Positions 39,209-48,996 of a DNA stretch of 64,000 nucleotides are shown piece after piece (within the stretch, counting starts at the first letter, position 1; every line of letters starts with the position of its first letter). The translations under genes were made by a program, and so were the position numbers. The notes beneath the pieces are model-generated. The model saw nothing but the letters and a program-made list of their open reading frames with translations. It was not told the origin of the DNA and ran no database searches. The stretch comes from Shewanella yunxiaonensis. Lineage in GTDB: Bacteria > Pseudomonadota > Gammaproteobacteria > Enterobacterales > Shewanellaceae. The stretch is taken from the NCBI RefSeq assembly GCF_018223345.1, contig NZ_CP073587.1, positions 2,639,001-2,703,000 on the forward strand, in the 5' to 3' direction.

Positions 39209-39235
39209 AAAAAAAACGGCTTAGCGCCGTTTTTT
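39209..39235. terminator. Terminator of nqrM
   Basis: AAAAAACGGC-TTAGC-GCCGTTTTTT, a 10-bp hairpin with T-runs on both strands, 16 bases past the nqrM stop and upstream of the bfr promoter. Confidence 0.88.
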
Positions 39236-39250
39236 GATTATCAATGACAA

Positions 39251-39478
39251 TTAGATAATACGGTGTTGAGCAAGTCGCTCCTGCCTGGCTTTCTCTTTGG
39301 CATCTTTAGCTTTTCGACGATCACATGGCTCATCGCAATCACAAGCCTTTTCAATGCCTAAAACACCAAGTCCACCACAGCTTCCCTGAACGGCTTTGCG
39401 CTTGATCAGATAACCGATAGACATCAGCAGAAAAAACACCAGCAAAAACAGAAAAGCGGCTATGAATGTACTCATCAT
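39251..39478 (-). CDS. nqrM: Na+-NQR maturation protein NqrM
   Basis: 75 aa. One N-terminal membrane helix (FIAAFLFLLVFFLLMSIGYLI) followed by four conserved cysteines (SCGGLG, ACDCDEPCDRR). NqrM helps deliver iron for the Fe centre between NqrD and NqrE. It lies downstream of nqrF, as in Vibrio; the 180-bp gap holds no gene. RBS AGGAAT before a double ATG. Confidence 0.92.
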   Translation of the reverse strand: MMSTFIAAFLFLLVFFLLMSIGYLIKRKAVQGSCGGLGVLGIEKACDCDEPCDRRKAKDAKEKARQERLAQHRII

Positions 39479-39657
39479 GATTCCTCTTGCTCTCGGATAT
39501 CTTAATAACCGATATCAGTATTATACCTTAAAGCAATTCATCTTTTCAGTGATTGTCCTGCTAGCCACAGACTGCTGTCCGCTAACAAACTCATCAACAG
39601 AATTAACCTCAACAAGGTAAAAAAATGGCACAGCGAACACTGTGCCAGATAGTTACA

Positions 39658-40914
39658 TTAGCCACCGAAGTCATCCAGAAGGATGTTATCATCTTCGACG
39701 CCTAGGTCTTTCAGCATCGCAATAACAGCGGCGTTCATTACTGGAGGTCCACACATATAGAACTCACAGTCTTCCGGCGCTTCATGGCTCTTCAGGTAAT
39801 TTTCGTACAGCACATTATGAATAAAGCCGGTGTACCCGTTCCAATCATCTTCAGGCTGCGGATCAGAGAGCGCGACGTACCAATTAAAGTTATCGTTTTC
39901 TTTGGCCAGCATATCGAAATCTTCAACATAGAACATTTCACGCTTAGAACGGGCGCCATACCAGAAACTCATCTTACGCTTAGTTTTTATACGCTTCAGC
40001 TGGTCAAAAATATGAGAACGCATTGGTGCCATACCAGCACCACCGCCGATAAACACCATCTCAGCATCGGTATCTTTCGCGAAAAACTCACCAAAAGGAC
40101 CCGATATTGTGACTTTGTCACCCGCTTTGAGACTCCAGATGTAAGATGACATCTTACCGCACGGCAAGCTCAAATTACGTGGTGGAGGTGTTGCGATACG
40201 AACGTTAAGCATGATGATGCCGAACTCTTCTGGATAGTTCGCCATTGAGTAAGCACGTATTACTGGCTCATCAACCTTAGACTCGAGTTTGAAGAACCCG
40301 AAATGATCCCAGTCCTTACGATACTTCTCAGGAATGTCGTAATCCTTGTAGTATACGTGATGAGCTGGAGCCTCAATCTGGATATAACCACCAGCACGGA
40401 ATGGTACCGATTCGCCGTCAGGAATAGCCAGCTTCAATTCTTTAATAAAGGTCGCTTTGTTGTCATTAGAAATGACTGTACATTCCCATTTTTTGATACC
40501 AAAAATGGCTTCGTCCAGTTCGATTTCCATATCGTTCTTAACGTTCACCTGACATGACAGGCGACAACCTTCACGCGCTTCACCTTTATTAATATGGCTC
40601 AGTTCGGTAGGCAAAATATCGCCGCCGCCGGATTTGACAATCACCCGGCACTGACCACATGAGCCACCGCCACCACAGGCAGATGACACAAAGATCCCAT
40701 TATCCGCCAGCACGCCCAGCAACTTACCACCAGCCGAGGTTTTAATGGCCTTATCAGGATCGCCATTGATTGAAATTGTTATATCACCGCTGGACACTAG
40801 TTTGGACTTGGCGAATAAAATCACCAATACCAACACCAGTACAATGGCGGTGAACATACTCACACCGAGGTAAACCTCAAGTGGAGTGGACTTAAAAATA
40901 CCAAGAATATCCAT
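39658..40914 (-). CDS. nqrF: Na+-translocating NADH:quinone reductase subunit F
   Basis: 418 aa. Entry point of electrons: NADH to FAD to [2Fe-2S]. N-terminal membrane helix (about 15-35), ferredoxin domain with C80, C86, C89 and C121 ([16 protein letters not shown]), FAD-binding [11 protein letters not shown] and NADH-binding [12 protein letters not shown], ending in the family's DDFGG. It is about ten residues longer than the Vibrio protein at the N terminus. Last gene of nqrABCDEF. Confidence 0.97.
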   Translation of the reverse strand: MDILGIFKSTPLEVYLGVSMFTAIVLVLVLVILFAKSKLVSSGDITISINGDPDKAIKTSAGGKLLGVLADNGIFVSSACGGGGSCGQCRVIVKSGGGDILPTELSHINKGEAREGCRLSCQVNVKNDMEIELDEAIFGIKKWECTVISNDNKATFIKELKLAIPDGESVPFRAGGYIQIEAPAHHVYYKDYDIPEKYRKDWDHFGFFKLESKVDEPVIRAYSMANYPEEFGIIMLNVRIATPPPRNLSLPCGKMSSYIWSLKAGDKVTISGPFGEFFAKDTDAEMVFIGGGAGMAPMRSHIFDQLKRIKTKRKMSFWYGARSKREMFYVEDFDMLAKENDNFNWYVALSDPQPEDDWNGYTGFIHNVLYENYLKSHEAPEDCEFYMCGPPVMNAAVIAMLKDLGVEDDNILLDDFGG

Positions 40915-40958
40915 TAACTTATCCTTAGAAGGTCCAATTCAGGAAGCCACTGGCCGCA

Positions 40959-41567
40959 TCAAAGCGACACACCAGAGAACGACATGAAACCCAATGCCAT
41001 CAGGCCAGCGGTAAGGAAGGTAATTCCCAAACCACGCAGTCCTGCAGGCACATCCGCATATTTGAGTTTTTCACGGATACCAGCCATCAACACAATGGCC
41101 AATGCCCAGCCCATTCCTGAACCGAAACCAAATATCGCACTTTCACCCAGTGTGTAATCACGTTCTACCATGAAGGACACCGCGCCGAAAATCGCACAGT
41201 TCACCGTAATCAGCGGCAAGAAGATACCCAATGCGTTGTACAGTGGTGGAAAGTACTTATCCAATGCCATTTCCAGTATCTGAACTAAAGCAGCAATCAC
41301 CCCGATAAAGGTGATGAACTTCAGAAAGCTCAGGTCAGCGTCGGGGAAACCAGCCCATGCCAATGCCCCCGGAGCTAACAGACCTTGATAGATGATCTGG
41401 TTAGCTGGCACTGAAATTGTCATCACCAGCACAACTGCGATACCCAACCCCATGGCGGTTTTGACTTTTTTAGACACTGCCAGGAATGTACACATCCCCA
41501 GGAAGAAAGACAGCGCCATGTTTTCGATAAAAATCGAACGGATCAATAAACTTAAATAGTGTTCCAT
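40959..41567 (-). CDS. nqrE: Na+-translocating NADH:quinone reductase subunit E
   Basis: 202 aa, six membrane helices. Cysteines C26 (LGMCTFLAV) and C120 ([10 protein letters not shown]) correspond to the ligands of the intramembrane iron centre shared with NqrD. Forms the central part of the Na+ pump. Five bases after nqrD. Confidence 0.97.
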   Translation of the reverse strand: MEHYLSLLIRSIFIENMALSFFLGMCTFLAVSKKVKTAMGLGIAVVLVMTISVPANQIIYQGLLAPGALAWAGFPDADLSFLKFITFIGVIAALVQILEMALDKYFPPLYNALGIFLPLITVNCAIFGAVSFMVERDYTLGESAIFGFGSGMGWALAIVLMAGIREKLKYADVPAGLRGLGITFLTAGLMALGFMSFSGVSL

Positions 41568-41572
41568 GATGC

Positions 41573-42205
41573 TTATCCTTTCGCTTCAACCTGTTCGGGT
41601 TTCTTAGTACGAATTACCCAAATCAGCATACCTATCAGGAAGAAGGCACTGGGGGGTAACAACAGCAGACCATTGGGCTGGTACCAGCCACCATCAGAAA
41701 TTTTCTGCAGGATCTGCACCCCGAACAAGGAGCCGCTGCCAAACAGTTCACGGAAGAAACCGACGGTCATCAGCACTGCGCCATAGCCCAGACCATTACC
41801 GATACCATCCATAAAACTCATCAATGGTGGTGACTTCATGGCGTATGCTTCAGCGCGTCCCATTACGATACAGTTGGTGATGATCAACCCCACAAACACC
41901 GACAACTGTTTAGACACGTTGTAGGCATAAGCTTGCAGTAACTGGTCAACCACGATTACCAGCGAAGCGATAATCGTCATCTGCACAATAATACGAACAC
42001 TGCTAGGTATATGGTTACGAATCAACGAGATAAACAAGTTAGAAAACGCGGTTACTGCAGTAAGCGCAAGCGCCATCACCAATGCTGTTTCCAGTTTACT
42101 GGTTACTGCCAAGGCACTACAGACACCCAAGACTTGCAGCGCAATTGGGTTATTATTGAGAATAGGTCCGGTCAGAACCTGTCTCAGTTCTTTGGTATCA
42201 GCCAT
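41573..42205 (-). CDS. nqrD: Na+-translocating NADH:quinone reductase subunit D
   Basis: 210 aa, six membrane helices, inverted-topology partner of NqrE. Iron-centre cysteines C29 (LGVCSALAV) and C112 ([12 protein letters not shown]) are conserved. Its start shares one base with the nqrC stop (42205). Confidence 0.97.
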   Translation of the reverse strand: MADTKELRQVLTGPILNNNPIALQVLGVCSALAVTSKLETALVMALALTAVTAFSNLFISLIRNHIPSSVRIIVQMTIIASLVIVVDQLLQAYAYNVSKQLSVFVGLIITNCIVMGRAEAYAMKSPPLMSFMDGIGNGLGYGAVLMTVGFFRELFGSGSLFGVQILQKISDGGWYQPNGLLLLPPSAFFLIGMLIWVIRTKKPEQVEAKG

Positions 42206-42990
42206 TAGCTCAGTCCTCCATTGCGTGCTTTTTCAATGAAGTGGGCGAAACCTTCATTACCCAACCAGAACGTCAAAGTGTGTTGTACGCCGTTACTAGT
42301 CAATGTCGCGCCAGACAGCGCATCGACACCATATTCTGATGCTGCCACTGCAGGATTCTTGGTCACTTTAATTGCGATATTGCCATTTTCGTCAAACAGC
42401 TTTTTGCCGTCCCACTTCGCTTTCCACTTCGGATTCTGCACTTCACCGCCAAGTCCCGGAGTTTCCCCCTGATCGTAATAAACCAGATTCTGCACCGTGT
42501 TCATATCAGGTTTTACTGCCAGGAAGGCATACATGGTTGACCACAAGCCGTAGCCATGCACAGGCATGATTACCGTAACAAGTTTTCCGGCTTCATCATG
42601 CACCAGATAAACGACCGCATTGTCAGCAACCCGCTTAACAGATGCAATATCGTGTTCCGGCACAAACGAGGTCGATGGGTCGCGAGATGCTTTTTTCTGA
42701 TCATAGGTATCACCGTCAACGCCTGGCACCATATCGCCAGTTTTCAGATCTACCACTTTGGCTTGTACGTATTTTTTATATGTGTTCAGGATATCTTTCT
42801 TGTTCAGCTTTGCCTGAGGGTCTATCAGACCGGCAGCTTCAAGAATGTATTTTTGCTTATCCAGCAACTTGTTTTCCTGTTGGGTCGGCTTCAGCAAAAC
42901 GGCCGCGGTCGATACAAATATGGAGCAGATCAGACACAAACCGACAACGATAAACAGAGTACTGGCAAATGAATCTTTATTCTTAGCCAC
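42205..42990 (-). CDS. nqrC: Na+-translocating NADH:quinone reductase subunit C
   Basis: 261 aa from GTG 42990, preceded by GGAGGAT; the frame open to 43059 lies inside nqrB. One membrane helix (about 10-33), then a periplasmic domain with the covalent FMN site [11 protein letters not shown] (Thr phosphoester). Its start overlaps the end of nqrB by 8 bases, giving translational coupling. Confidence 0.95.
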   Translation of the reverse strand: MAKNKDSFASTLFIVVGLCLICSIFVSTAAVLLKPTQQENKLLDKQKYILEAAGLIDPQAKLNKKDILNTYKKYVQAKVVDLKTGDMVPGVDGDTYDQKKASRDPSTSFVPEHDIASVKRVADNAVVYLVHDEAGKLVTVIMPVHGYGLWSTMYAFLAVKPDMNTVQNLVYYDQGETPGLGGEVQNPKWKAKWDGKKLFDENGNIAIKVTKNPAVAASEYGVDALSGATLTSNGVQHTLTFWLGNEGFAHFIEKARNGGLS

Positions 42991-44182
42991 GAGCAATCCT
43001 CCGCTTAATATTTGCCTGTACCACAAAATGGTCAAACAACGGTGCGAACAGGTTGGCAAACAGAATTGCCAGCATCATCCCTTCTGGGAAGGCTGGGTTG
43101 ATTACCCTGATAAATACCACCATTGCACCAATCAAAATACCGTAAGCCCATTTAGCTTTGTTGGTAAAGGATGCAGACACTGGATCCGTTGCCATAAACA
43201 TCATCCCGAAGGCAAAGCCACCCAACACTAAATGCCAATACCAAGGCATGGCAAACATAGGATTGGTGTTGGAACCAACAGCATTCAGCAGCAGCGATAC
43301 AGCGATCATTCCGACCATCACACCACCAACAATGCGCCATGATGCGATGCGAGTGTAGATGATGATCAATCCACCAATGAGAATTGCTAACGTCGAAACT
43401 TCACCGGTAGAGCCTGGAATAAAACCAAGGAAAGCATTCCACCAACTCTGGTCAAAGGCATAACTCAATTTCCCTGCAGCAGCTTGACTCAGCGCGGTTG
43501 CGCCAGAATACCCATCTGCGACTACCCAGGTAGTGTCGCCGGACATATTGAGCGGATAAGCAAAGAACAAAAATGCACGTCCTGCCAATGCCGGATTGAG
43601 GAAGTTACGCCCGGTGCCACCAAAGACTTCTTTGGCAACTACGACACCAAAGGTGATCCCTAAGGCAACCATCCACAATGGAATTGTCGGTGGCAGGATC
43701 AGTGCGAACAGGATGGAAGTTACAAAGAAACCTTCATTAACTTCGTGCCCACGCACAGTGGCAAATAACACTTCCCAAATACCACCGATAGCAAAGGTGA
43801 CAGCATAGATAGGCAGAAAGAAACACGCACCGTACCACATCAAAGTGGCCCAACCGGCATTCGCGGTTAACTCAGCACCGAACAGATGAAACAAACCCAC
43901 TTGCCAAACATCAGGAGTACCATGACCTGCAACCAACGCCAACTGCGCTTGCAGACCAATATTGTACATGCCCACAAACATTGCCGGGAAAGTACAGGCC
44001 CAGACAGTAATCATCATCCGTTTCAGGTCCAGGTTATCACGCACATGGGTTCGCCCTGTGTTTACTTTACCCGGAGTGTATAAAATGGTCGCTGCAGCCT
44101 CATAAAGCGCATACAGCTTTTCGTATTTCCCGCCCTTTTCAAACTGCGGTTCAATACGCTCAAGAAAATCTTTCAAGCTCAT
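42983..44182 (-). CDS. nqrB: Na+-translocating NADH:quinone reductase subunit B
   Basis: 399 aa, ten membrane helices. Carries covalently bound FMN on the Thr of the SGATAL motif (near residue 223) and riboflavin/ubiquinone sites; the main Na+-conducting subunit. Short cytoplasmic N terminus ([18 protein letters not shown]). Overlaps nqrA by 4 bases (ATGA type). Confidence 0.97.
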   Translation of the reverse strand: MSLKDFLERIEPQFEKGGKYEKLYALYEAAATILYTPGKVNTGRTHVRDNLDLKRMMITVWACTFPAMFVGMYNIGLQAQLALVAGHGTPDVWQVGLFHLFGAELTANAGWATLMWYGACFFLPIYAVTFAIGGIWEVLFATVRGHEVNEGFFVTSILFALILPPTIPLWMVALGITFGVVVAKEVFGGTGRNFLNPALAGRAFLFFAYPLNMSGDTTWVVADGYSGATALSQAAAGKLSYAFDQSWWNAFLGFIPGSTGEVSTLAILIGGLIIIYTRIASWRIVGGVMVGMIAVSLLLNAVGSNTNPMFAMPWYWHLVLGGFAFGMMFMATDPVSASFTNKAKWAYGILIGAMVVFIRVINPAFPEGMMLAILFANLFAPLFDHFVVQANIKRRIARG

Positions 44183-45513
44183 AGGCCTTCCCTCTCAATG
44201 GTCTCCAGGCAGTCTCGAAGATAGGAGCCATAGTCATACTTACCGGGACAAACGAATGTACAGAGCGCCAGGTCTTCTTCATCCAATTCCAGCGCACCCA
44301 ATGCCACAGCACTGTCGGTGTCGCCAGACACCAAATCCCGCAACAACATAGTTGGCAGAATATCCAGTGGCATGACCCGTTCGTAGTTACCGATAGGCAC
44401 CATCGCACGTTCAGAACCGCCTGTACTGGTGGTCATATTGAATAAACGAGAAGGTGTTAAATGCCCCAGGAAAGCACGAGTGATAGAGAACTTGTCAGCA
44501 CCAGGCATCACCCAGCCGAAGAACTCTTTCTCAGTACCTTCTTCAACTAGAGAGATCTGTAAAGAATACCGACCGAGATAAGCATGTGGCCCGGTTGCGG
44601 TTTCCCCATACAGCACAGACCCGGAAATCACCCGCACCTGACCATCAGCTTTTTCGTTCGCCAACAACTCGTCAGTACTTGCCCCCAATAAAGTACGAAC
44701 TAGCCGTGGAGATTTTGCTTTTGGTCCGCCGATGGCGATTACGCGCTGACAGTTAAGCTCACCGGTAGTAAACAACTGACCGATGGCAATAACGTCCTGA
44801 TAGCCTATATGCCATACGGTACGCTTTGAAGATGCTGGCATCAGGAAATGGATGTGCGTGCCAGGTAATCCTGCCGGATGAGGACCGGCAAACTCTTCCA
44901 CCTGAGTGTCAGCCGCAGGGATATCTACTCCAGGCGCTTTACATAAGAAAACCTTGTCAGAAAGCCGAGAAATTACTTTCAGGCCATTCACAAAATCATC
45001 TTTATGTTCAGCAATAATTACCTGAGGGTCAGCAGCCAGTGGCTGTGTATCGATAGCAGTAACAAATACGGCAGCAGCAGAAGATTCTACGGCCGGGACT
45101 TTACTGAAAGGTCGAGTACGAAATGCCGTCCATAATCCTGAGTCAATCAGGTTTTTTCGGACGTCAGAGGCAGCGATAGTGTTGAGCGTTGCGGGTTCGT
45201 ATTTGGCAAAAGAGACGGATTCACTCCCTTCTACTTCAATCACGACCGACTGCAAAACTCGTCGGGCGCCGCGGTTGATGTCTACAACAGTGCCACTGGC
45301 AAAAGCGGTATATTTTACGCCGGGGTTCCTTTTATCTTCAAAAAGAACCTGGCCCTTCGCTACTTTATCGCCCACTTTGATTTTCATCGTTGGACGTAAG
45401 CCAATATACTCTTCACCCAATGTAGCAACGTGTTTAATGGCTGGGCCATCATGGATAACTTGCTTTGGTTTACCTGCAAGAGGTAAGTCCAATCCTTTCT
45501 TGATTGTAATCAT
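44179..45513 (-). CDS. nqrA: Na+-translocating NADH:quinone reductase subunit A
   Basis: 444 aa from ATG 45513 ([16 protein letters not shown], the usual N terminus; Vibrio NqrA is 446 aa); the frame extends to 45564 without similarity. Soluble cytoplasmic subunit related to RnfC, contributes to the ubiquinone site. First gene of the nqr operon. Its 5' region (45514-46077) is gene-free. Confidence 0.96.
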   Translation of the reverse strand: MITIKKGLDLPLAGKPKQVIHDGPAIKHVATLGEEYIGLRPTMKIKVGDKVAKGQVLFEDKRNPGVKYTAFASGTVVDINRGARRVLQSVVIEVEGSESVSFAKYEPATLNTIAASDVRKNLIDSGLWTAFRTRPFSKVPAVESSAAAVFVTAIDTQPLAADPQVIIAEHKDDFVNGLKVISRLSDKVFLCKAPGVDIPAADTQVEEFAGPHPAGLPGTHIHFLMPASSKRTVWHIGYQDVIAIGQLFTTGELNCQRVIAIGGPKAKSPRLVRTLLGASTDELLANEKADGQVRVISGSVLYGETATGPHAYLGRYSLQISLVEEGTEKEFFGWVMPGADKFSITRAFLGHLTPSRLFNMTTSTGGSERAMVPIGNYERVMPLDILPTMLLRDLVSGDTDSAVALGALELDEEDLALCTFVCPGKYDYGSYLRDCLETIEREGL

Positions 45514-46018
45514 ATCCACATGCACTACGGTTGAAGGAAAGACAATGCGCCGCGTTCCTGCCAATCCAGGGCATCACACAACCAATATGCCAAGCATTGA
45601 GTTAGCGCAGATTTTTCTCAGAAATGCGATCGCAATCACGTTGTTCGGCAGGCATTCTAACCCAATTGAAATGCTATAGCCACGAAAATTGTAGTATTTT
45701 TGTGCCCACAACCATCCCATGATCAACAATTTAACCAACAAATTTTTATCATTTTATTGACAACATAATGCAACAACCTGCCAATGCTGCATTAATGAAC
45801 TACATCCTTCTTTTAAAAAGAATTATTTTTGTGACTTCTAGTGTAGAGAAAAAATAACTTTGCGTTTGATCACAATTAATGATCAACAAAATTCTCAGTC
45901 ATCACACTTGCACCAGCAGAAGCAAATCAGCAATGACTTAACAATACCGTACACCATAGTGCAATTGGTATTACCATTGCTATTAAACTTTAGTAAGTGA
46001 TGGCATTTCTTGCATAAA
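45514..46018. other. Gene-free region between nqrA and luxS
   Basis: About 505 bp of AT-rich DNA upstream of nqrA and downstream of luxS. It contains an inverted repeat at 45866-45886 (listed) and an imperfect hairpin around GCAATTGGTATTACCATTGC at 45961-45980. I see no ORF with an RBS. It presumably holds the nqr promoter(s); the distance leaves room for a small RNA, but nothing specific supports one. Confidence 0.5.
45866..45886. promoter_or_regulatory. Inverted repeat resembling an FNR/CRP-class operator
   Basis: TTGATCA-CAATTAA-TGATCAA, perfect 7-bp arms. TTGAT/ATCAA are FNR-type half-sites but the spacing (11 bases between TTGAT and ATCAA) is larger than the usual four, so the binding protein is uncertain. 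About 350 bp upstream of nqrA. Confidence 0.4.
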
Positions 46019-46049
46019 AAAACGACATGAATTGGCATTCATGTCGTTT
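46017..46049 (-). terminator. Terminator of luxS
   Basis: AAACGACATGAAT-TGGC-ATTCATGTCGTTT, a 13-bp stem; on the minus strand it ends in a T-run. It follows the luxS stop by about 30 bases. Confidence 0.9.
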
Positions 46050-46077
46050 CTAAAAAGTAAGACGAAACTAATAGCAG

Positions 46078-46587
46078 TTACAGTTGATGCAAAATTTCAT
46101 CACTCAGTTTCAGCTCGTCGTTGTGATTGATACTAACACCGGCAGCAATAACATCTCGTGCAATCTGCTGTGCTTGTTCTAATGAATGCATGGTATATGT
46201 ACCACACTGATATTCATTCAATTCTGGGATTGCGTGCTGATCTTTAACCTGTAATACATCCTGCATTGCTGCCAACCAAGCATCGGCGACACGTTGCTCG
46301 TCAGGCGTTCCGATTAAGCTCATGTAAAAGCCGGTTCGGCATCCCATAGGCGAAATATCAATGATTTCTACGCCATTACCGTTTAAATGATCACGCATAA
46401 AACCCGCAAACAGATGTTCTAGTGTATGGATACCACGTTCACTGAGAATGGTTTTATTCGGAACACAGAAGCGTAAATCAAACACGGTTATCTCATCACC
46501 TTTAGGTGTGGTCATTTGTTTAGCGACCCGCACGGCTGGCGCATGCATCCGGGTATGATCTACGGTAAAACTATCTAACAACGGCAT
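46078..46587 (-). CDS. luxS: S-ribosylhomocysteine lyase (AI-2 synthase)
   Basis: 169 aa. Cleaves S-ribosylhomocysteine to homocysteine and DPD, the precursor of AI-2. Metal ligands H54, H58 (HTLEH) and C128 (EYQCGTY), catalytic Glu57 and C83 ([11 protein letters not shown]) are all present. Supplied with substrate by MtnN (2179-2871). Single-gene unit. Confidence 0.97.
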   Translation of the reverse strand: MPLLDSFTVDHTRMHAPAVRVAKQMTTPKGDEITVFDLRFCVPNKTILSERGIHTLEHLFAGFMRDHLNGNGVEIIDISPMGCRTGFYMSLIGTPDEQRVADAWLAAMQDVLQVKDQHAIPELNEYQCGTYTMHSLEQAQQIARDVIAAGVSINHNDELKLSDEILHQL

Positions 46588-46652
46588 AATGCCTCCCTTG
46601 TTAATTCTTTGACCACCGCATTAGTGCGATGGTTGAGGTAATTGGTCCAGTC

Positions 46653-46952
46653 TCAGCCACGACATTTTGGCGATGAAGGGACTTCCGCTAATGCTTGCCA
46701 CTCGTCAGGGGTGTAAGTATGCATAGACAGGGCATGCACCCCATTGGCTAATTCATACGCCAGAACTTCATTCACTTTACGGTGCCTAGCTAATAATCGT
46801 AGCCCCTCAAAGGTGGAGCTCACCAGCACGACCTTAAAATGGGTTTCTGAATTAGGAGGCACATGATGATTATGACTTTCATTGAGTACTTCAATGTGTT
46901 CAGGCTTGAGTTCAGCCTGCAATTTCTGCTGGATAGTATCTGCAACTGACAT
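46653..46952 (-). CDS. bolA: BolA family protein
   Basis: 99 aa from ATG 46952 (MSVADTIQQKLQAEL), with GGGAATT upstream; the frame is open to 47006. The BolA fold is recognisable: LNESHNHHVPPNSETHFKVVLVS, the VNEVLAYEL helix and the invariant HALSMHTYTP. BolA proteins pair with monothiol glutaredoxins in Fe-S handling and can act as stress or morphology regulators. Confidence 0.93.
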   Translation of the reverse strand: MSVADTIQQKLQAELKPEHIEVLNESHNHHVPPNSETHFKVVLVSSTFEGLRLLARHRKVNEVLAYELANGVHALSMHTYTPDEWQALAEVPSSPKCRG

Positions 46953-47035
46953 AAGTAATTCCCAATGACTCCTTGAATGGCGGCAGGTTACTTGCTCAGG
47001 ATACAAAGATCAATCTACAAAGAATAATGACTGAT

Positions 47036-47677
47036 TCACTGACTGTGAAAGTACGGAATTAACTGACGAAAGGTGAAGTTAATGCGCGGCTCTTGTAATT
47101 TTAAGCGCTTAGGTAAGGCATGTTGCCATTGCTGCTGCATGGGCCAACGCATTAAAAGCAAATCGCCACTTTCCAACTGTAACCGTATTTTCTCATGTGT
47201 TTGCCGGGAACGAATATCAAAATCTCGGGCGGCACCAATTGTTACTGAAGCAATATCGCTCCCCGGTTGCAGCTCTGGCTCATCATCACTGTGCCAGCCC
47301 ATACAGTCACGCCCATCCGCATATCGGTTTACCAGCACACCATTGCTCTGAAACTGGAAATCACGCTGTAACATCAGCCGTAAACGTTGACAATACTTTG
47401 GCCAAGCAAGTGCTCTCACCATCATACCGGAATACAGATAGTCACATCCTAGATCACCAAACCAAACCTGAGTTCTAGGGATCGGATGCGGTTTCCCGAA
47501 AACCTCTACCACGGGCTTTTGTAATGGGTACATGAGCGCTTCTTGCCATAAAATTTGCTGTTGTGCCTGACTAAGGTAGCCCCGCACCAACAACATCGGG
47601 GGGGCATTGAAAGTCTCCCGCTGCCGCTCACCAGCACCATCGAACAACAGCTCTGATTGCTGGGGTATTTTCGCCAT
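47036..47677 (-). CDS. AlkB-like 2-oxoglutarate/Fe(II) dioxygenase
   Basis: 213 aa from ATG 47677 (GGAA nine bases upstream); ATG 47692 is the alternative. Iron ligands of the 2OG oxygenase fold: HxD in CMGWHSDDEPEL and a distal His in the LMRWPMQQQWQHALPK block; 2OG-binding arginines in RINFTFRQL. The PLQKPVVEVFGKPHPIPRTQVWFGD segment is typical of the ALKBH2/3-like bacterial branch, which repairs alkylated bases. Divergent from rlmG. Confidence 0.88.
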   Translation of the reverse strand: MAKIPQQSELLFDGAGERQRETFNAPPMLLVRGYLSQAQQQILWQEALMYPLQKPVVEVFGKPHPIPRTQVWFGDLGCDYLYSGMMVRALAWPKYCQRLRLMLQRDFQFQSNGVLVNRYADGRDCMGWHSDDEPELQPGSDIASVTIGAARDFDIRSRQTHEKIRLQLESGDLLLMRWPMQQQWQHALPKRLKLQEPRINFTFRQLIPYFHSQ

Positions 47678-47763
47678 AGCTGTCGATTCCATATAAGGAA
47701 GTCGCTATTCACAGAGGCTTCTGCGATAATTCGCGACAATTTTTCGGTGAATCAACGTTTATA

Positions 47764-48891
47764 ATGGCTCAGTTCTCATTTGCAAACCAGGTACTGGAAC
47801 TACAACGCTATCCCACTAATCAGCAGACCAACCTGCAAGCATGGGATGCTGCTGACGAACACCTGTTACATATGCTGGATGAGCGAGCCCTACCGGCATC
47901 AGTCATGATGCTAAATGATAATTTTGGTGCACTGTTGTGCGCATTAAAATCCAGACAATCAGATTTACGCTGTCTGTGGATTTCCGATGCAGCCACATCT
48001 CACTACGGTGCGGCCCAGAATCTCAGTCAAAATTGCCTGCCGACTGCGGATATTCAGTGGCTGGTAGAAGCGCCTGAAAAAATCGATAGCAAGCAATTGA
48101 CCTTGATGAAATTACCGAAAAACCTCAATTATTTCGCCTGGCAACTCACACAACTGTCCAGAGTGTTACCTGCGGGAAGTGAGCTGTTTATCGGTGCCAA
48201 AGCAAAATCCATCAATCCACCGCTGCTGCAACTCATCGCCCAGTGTTTTGGCCCTGCAAGTGCCAGTCTGGCCTGGAAGAAAACGCGTGTTATTACGGCA
48301 GTTGCTGATGGTAAATTGCGACCAGAAATTGCCCCACAGTGCTGGCCGGTGCCGGAATATAAACTGCAACTTTCTAATTTGAGCAATGTTTTTGCGGCCA
48401 ACAAATTGGATATAGGGGCTCGTCTGATGCTGCAACACATGCCACAGGGAAATTTCCAACAGGTTATCGATCTTGGTTGTGGCAATGGCATATTGGGGTT
48501 ACGAGCAGCACAGTTGTTTCCACAGGCGCACATTCATTTTGTCGATGATTCTGCACAAGCAATTGCTTCAGCGCAGCAGAACTGGCAATTGAATAATTTA
48601 GCCGCCGAAAAAGGTCATTTTTACTGGGATGACTGTCTGACGAATCTGCCAGCGGACATTGAGACAGACCTAATCCTCTGTAATCCCCCGTTTCATCAGG
48701 GGGAAGCGATTACCGATCACATCGCCTGGCAGATGTTTGTAGATGCTAAACAACGTTTACGAGCCGGAGGATTATTACAAGTCGTCGGCAACCGCCATTT
48801 AGGCTATCACGTCAAACTCAAGCGCCTTTTTGGCAACTCTACTACGGTTGCCAGCAATCAAAAGTTTGTGATCTTACAAGCCGTAAAATAA
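47764..48891 (+). CDS. rlmG: 23S rRNA m2G1835 methyltransferase RlmG
   Basis: 375 aa. Tandem methyltransferase folds: an N-terminal degenerate domain and a C-terminal SAM-binding domain with [15 protein letters not shown] and catalytic NPPF ([11 protein letters not shown]). RlmG is preferred to RsmC because the N terminus (LELQRYP...[12 protein letters not shown]) and ALAWKKxR-type segment ([10 protein letters not shown]) follow the E. coli RlmG pattern. Length as in E. coli (378 aa). Confidence 0.92.
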   Translation: MAQFSFANQVLELQRYPTNQQTNLQAWDAADEHLLHMLDERALPASVMMLNDNFGALLCALKSRQSDLRCLWISDAATSHYGAAQNLSQNCLPTADIQWLVEAPEKIDSKQLTLMKLPKNLNYFAWQLTQLSRVLPAGSELFIGAKAKSINPPLLQLIAQCFGPASASLAWKKTRVITAVADGKLRPEIAPQCWPVPEYKLQLSNLSNVFAANKLDIGARLMLQHMPQGNFQQVIDLGCGNGILGLRAAQLFPQAHIHFVDDSAQAIASAQQNWQLNNLAAEKGHFYWDDCLTNLPADIETDLILCNPPFHQGEAITDHIAWQMFVDAKQRLRAGGLLQVVGNRHLGYHVKLKRLFGNSTTVASNQKFVILQAVK

Positions 48892-48927
48892 TCCGCATTT
48901 AAACTGTTACAAAAAAAACATTACAAC

Positions 48928-48943
48928 GTTACAAATATGTAAC
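48928..48943. repeat. Inverted repeat upstream of the S9 peptidase gene
   Basis: GTTACA-AATA-TGTAAC; two further TTACA copies precede it within 30 bases. It sits 54 bp before the peptidase ATG. A binding site is possible; the regulator is unknown. Confidence 0.4.
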
Positions 48944-48996
48944 CATCTCTGGTATTTTGTCAGTTTTCCCCCGAGCGCTGAAAAGGAGCTTCATAC

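Noticed and set aside
45565..46018. Hidden ORF or riboswitch in the nqrA upstream region
   Set aside because: Only short frames without RBS, and no recognisable riboswitch core.
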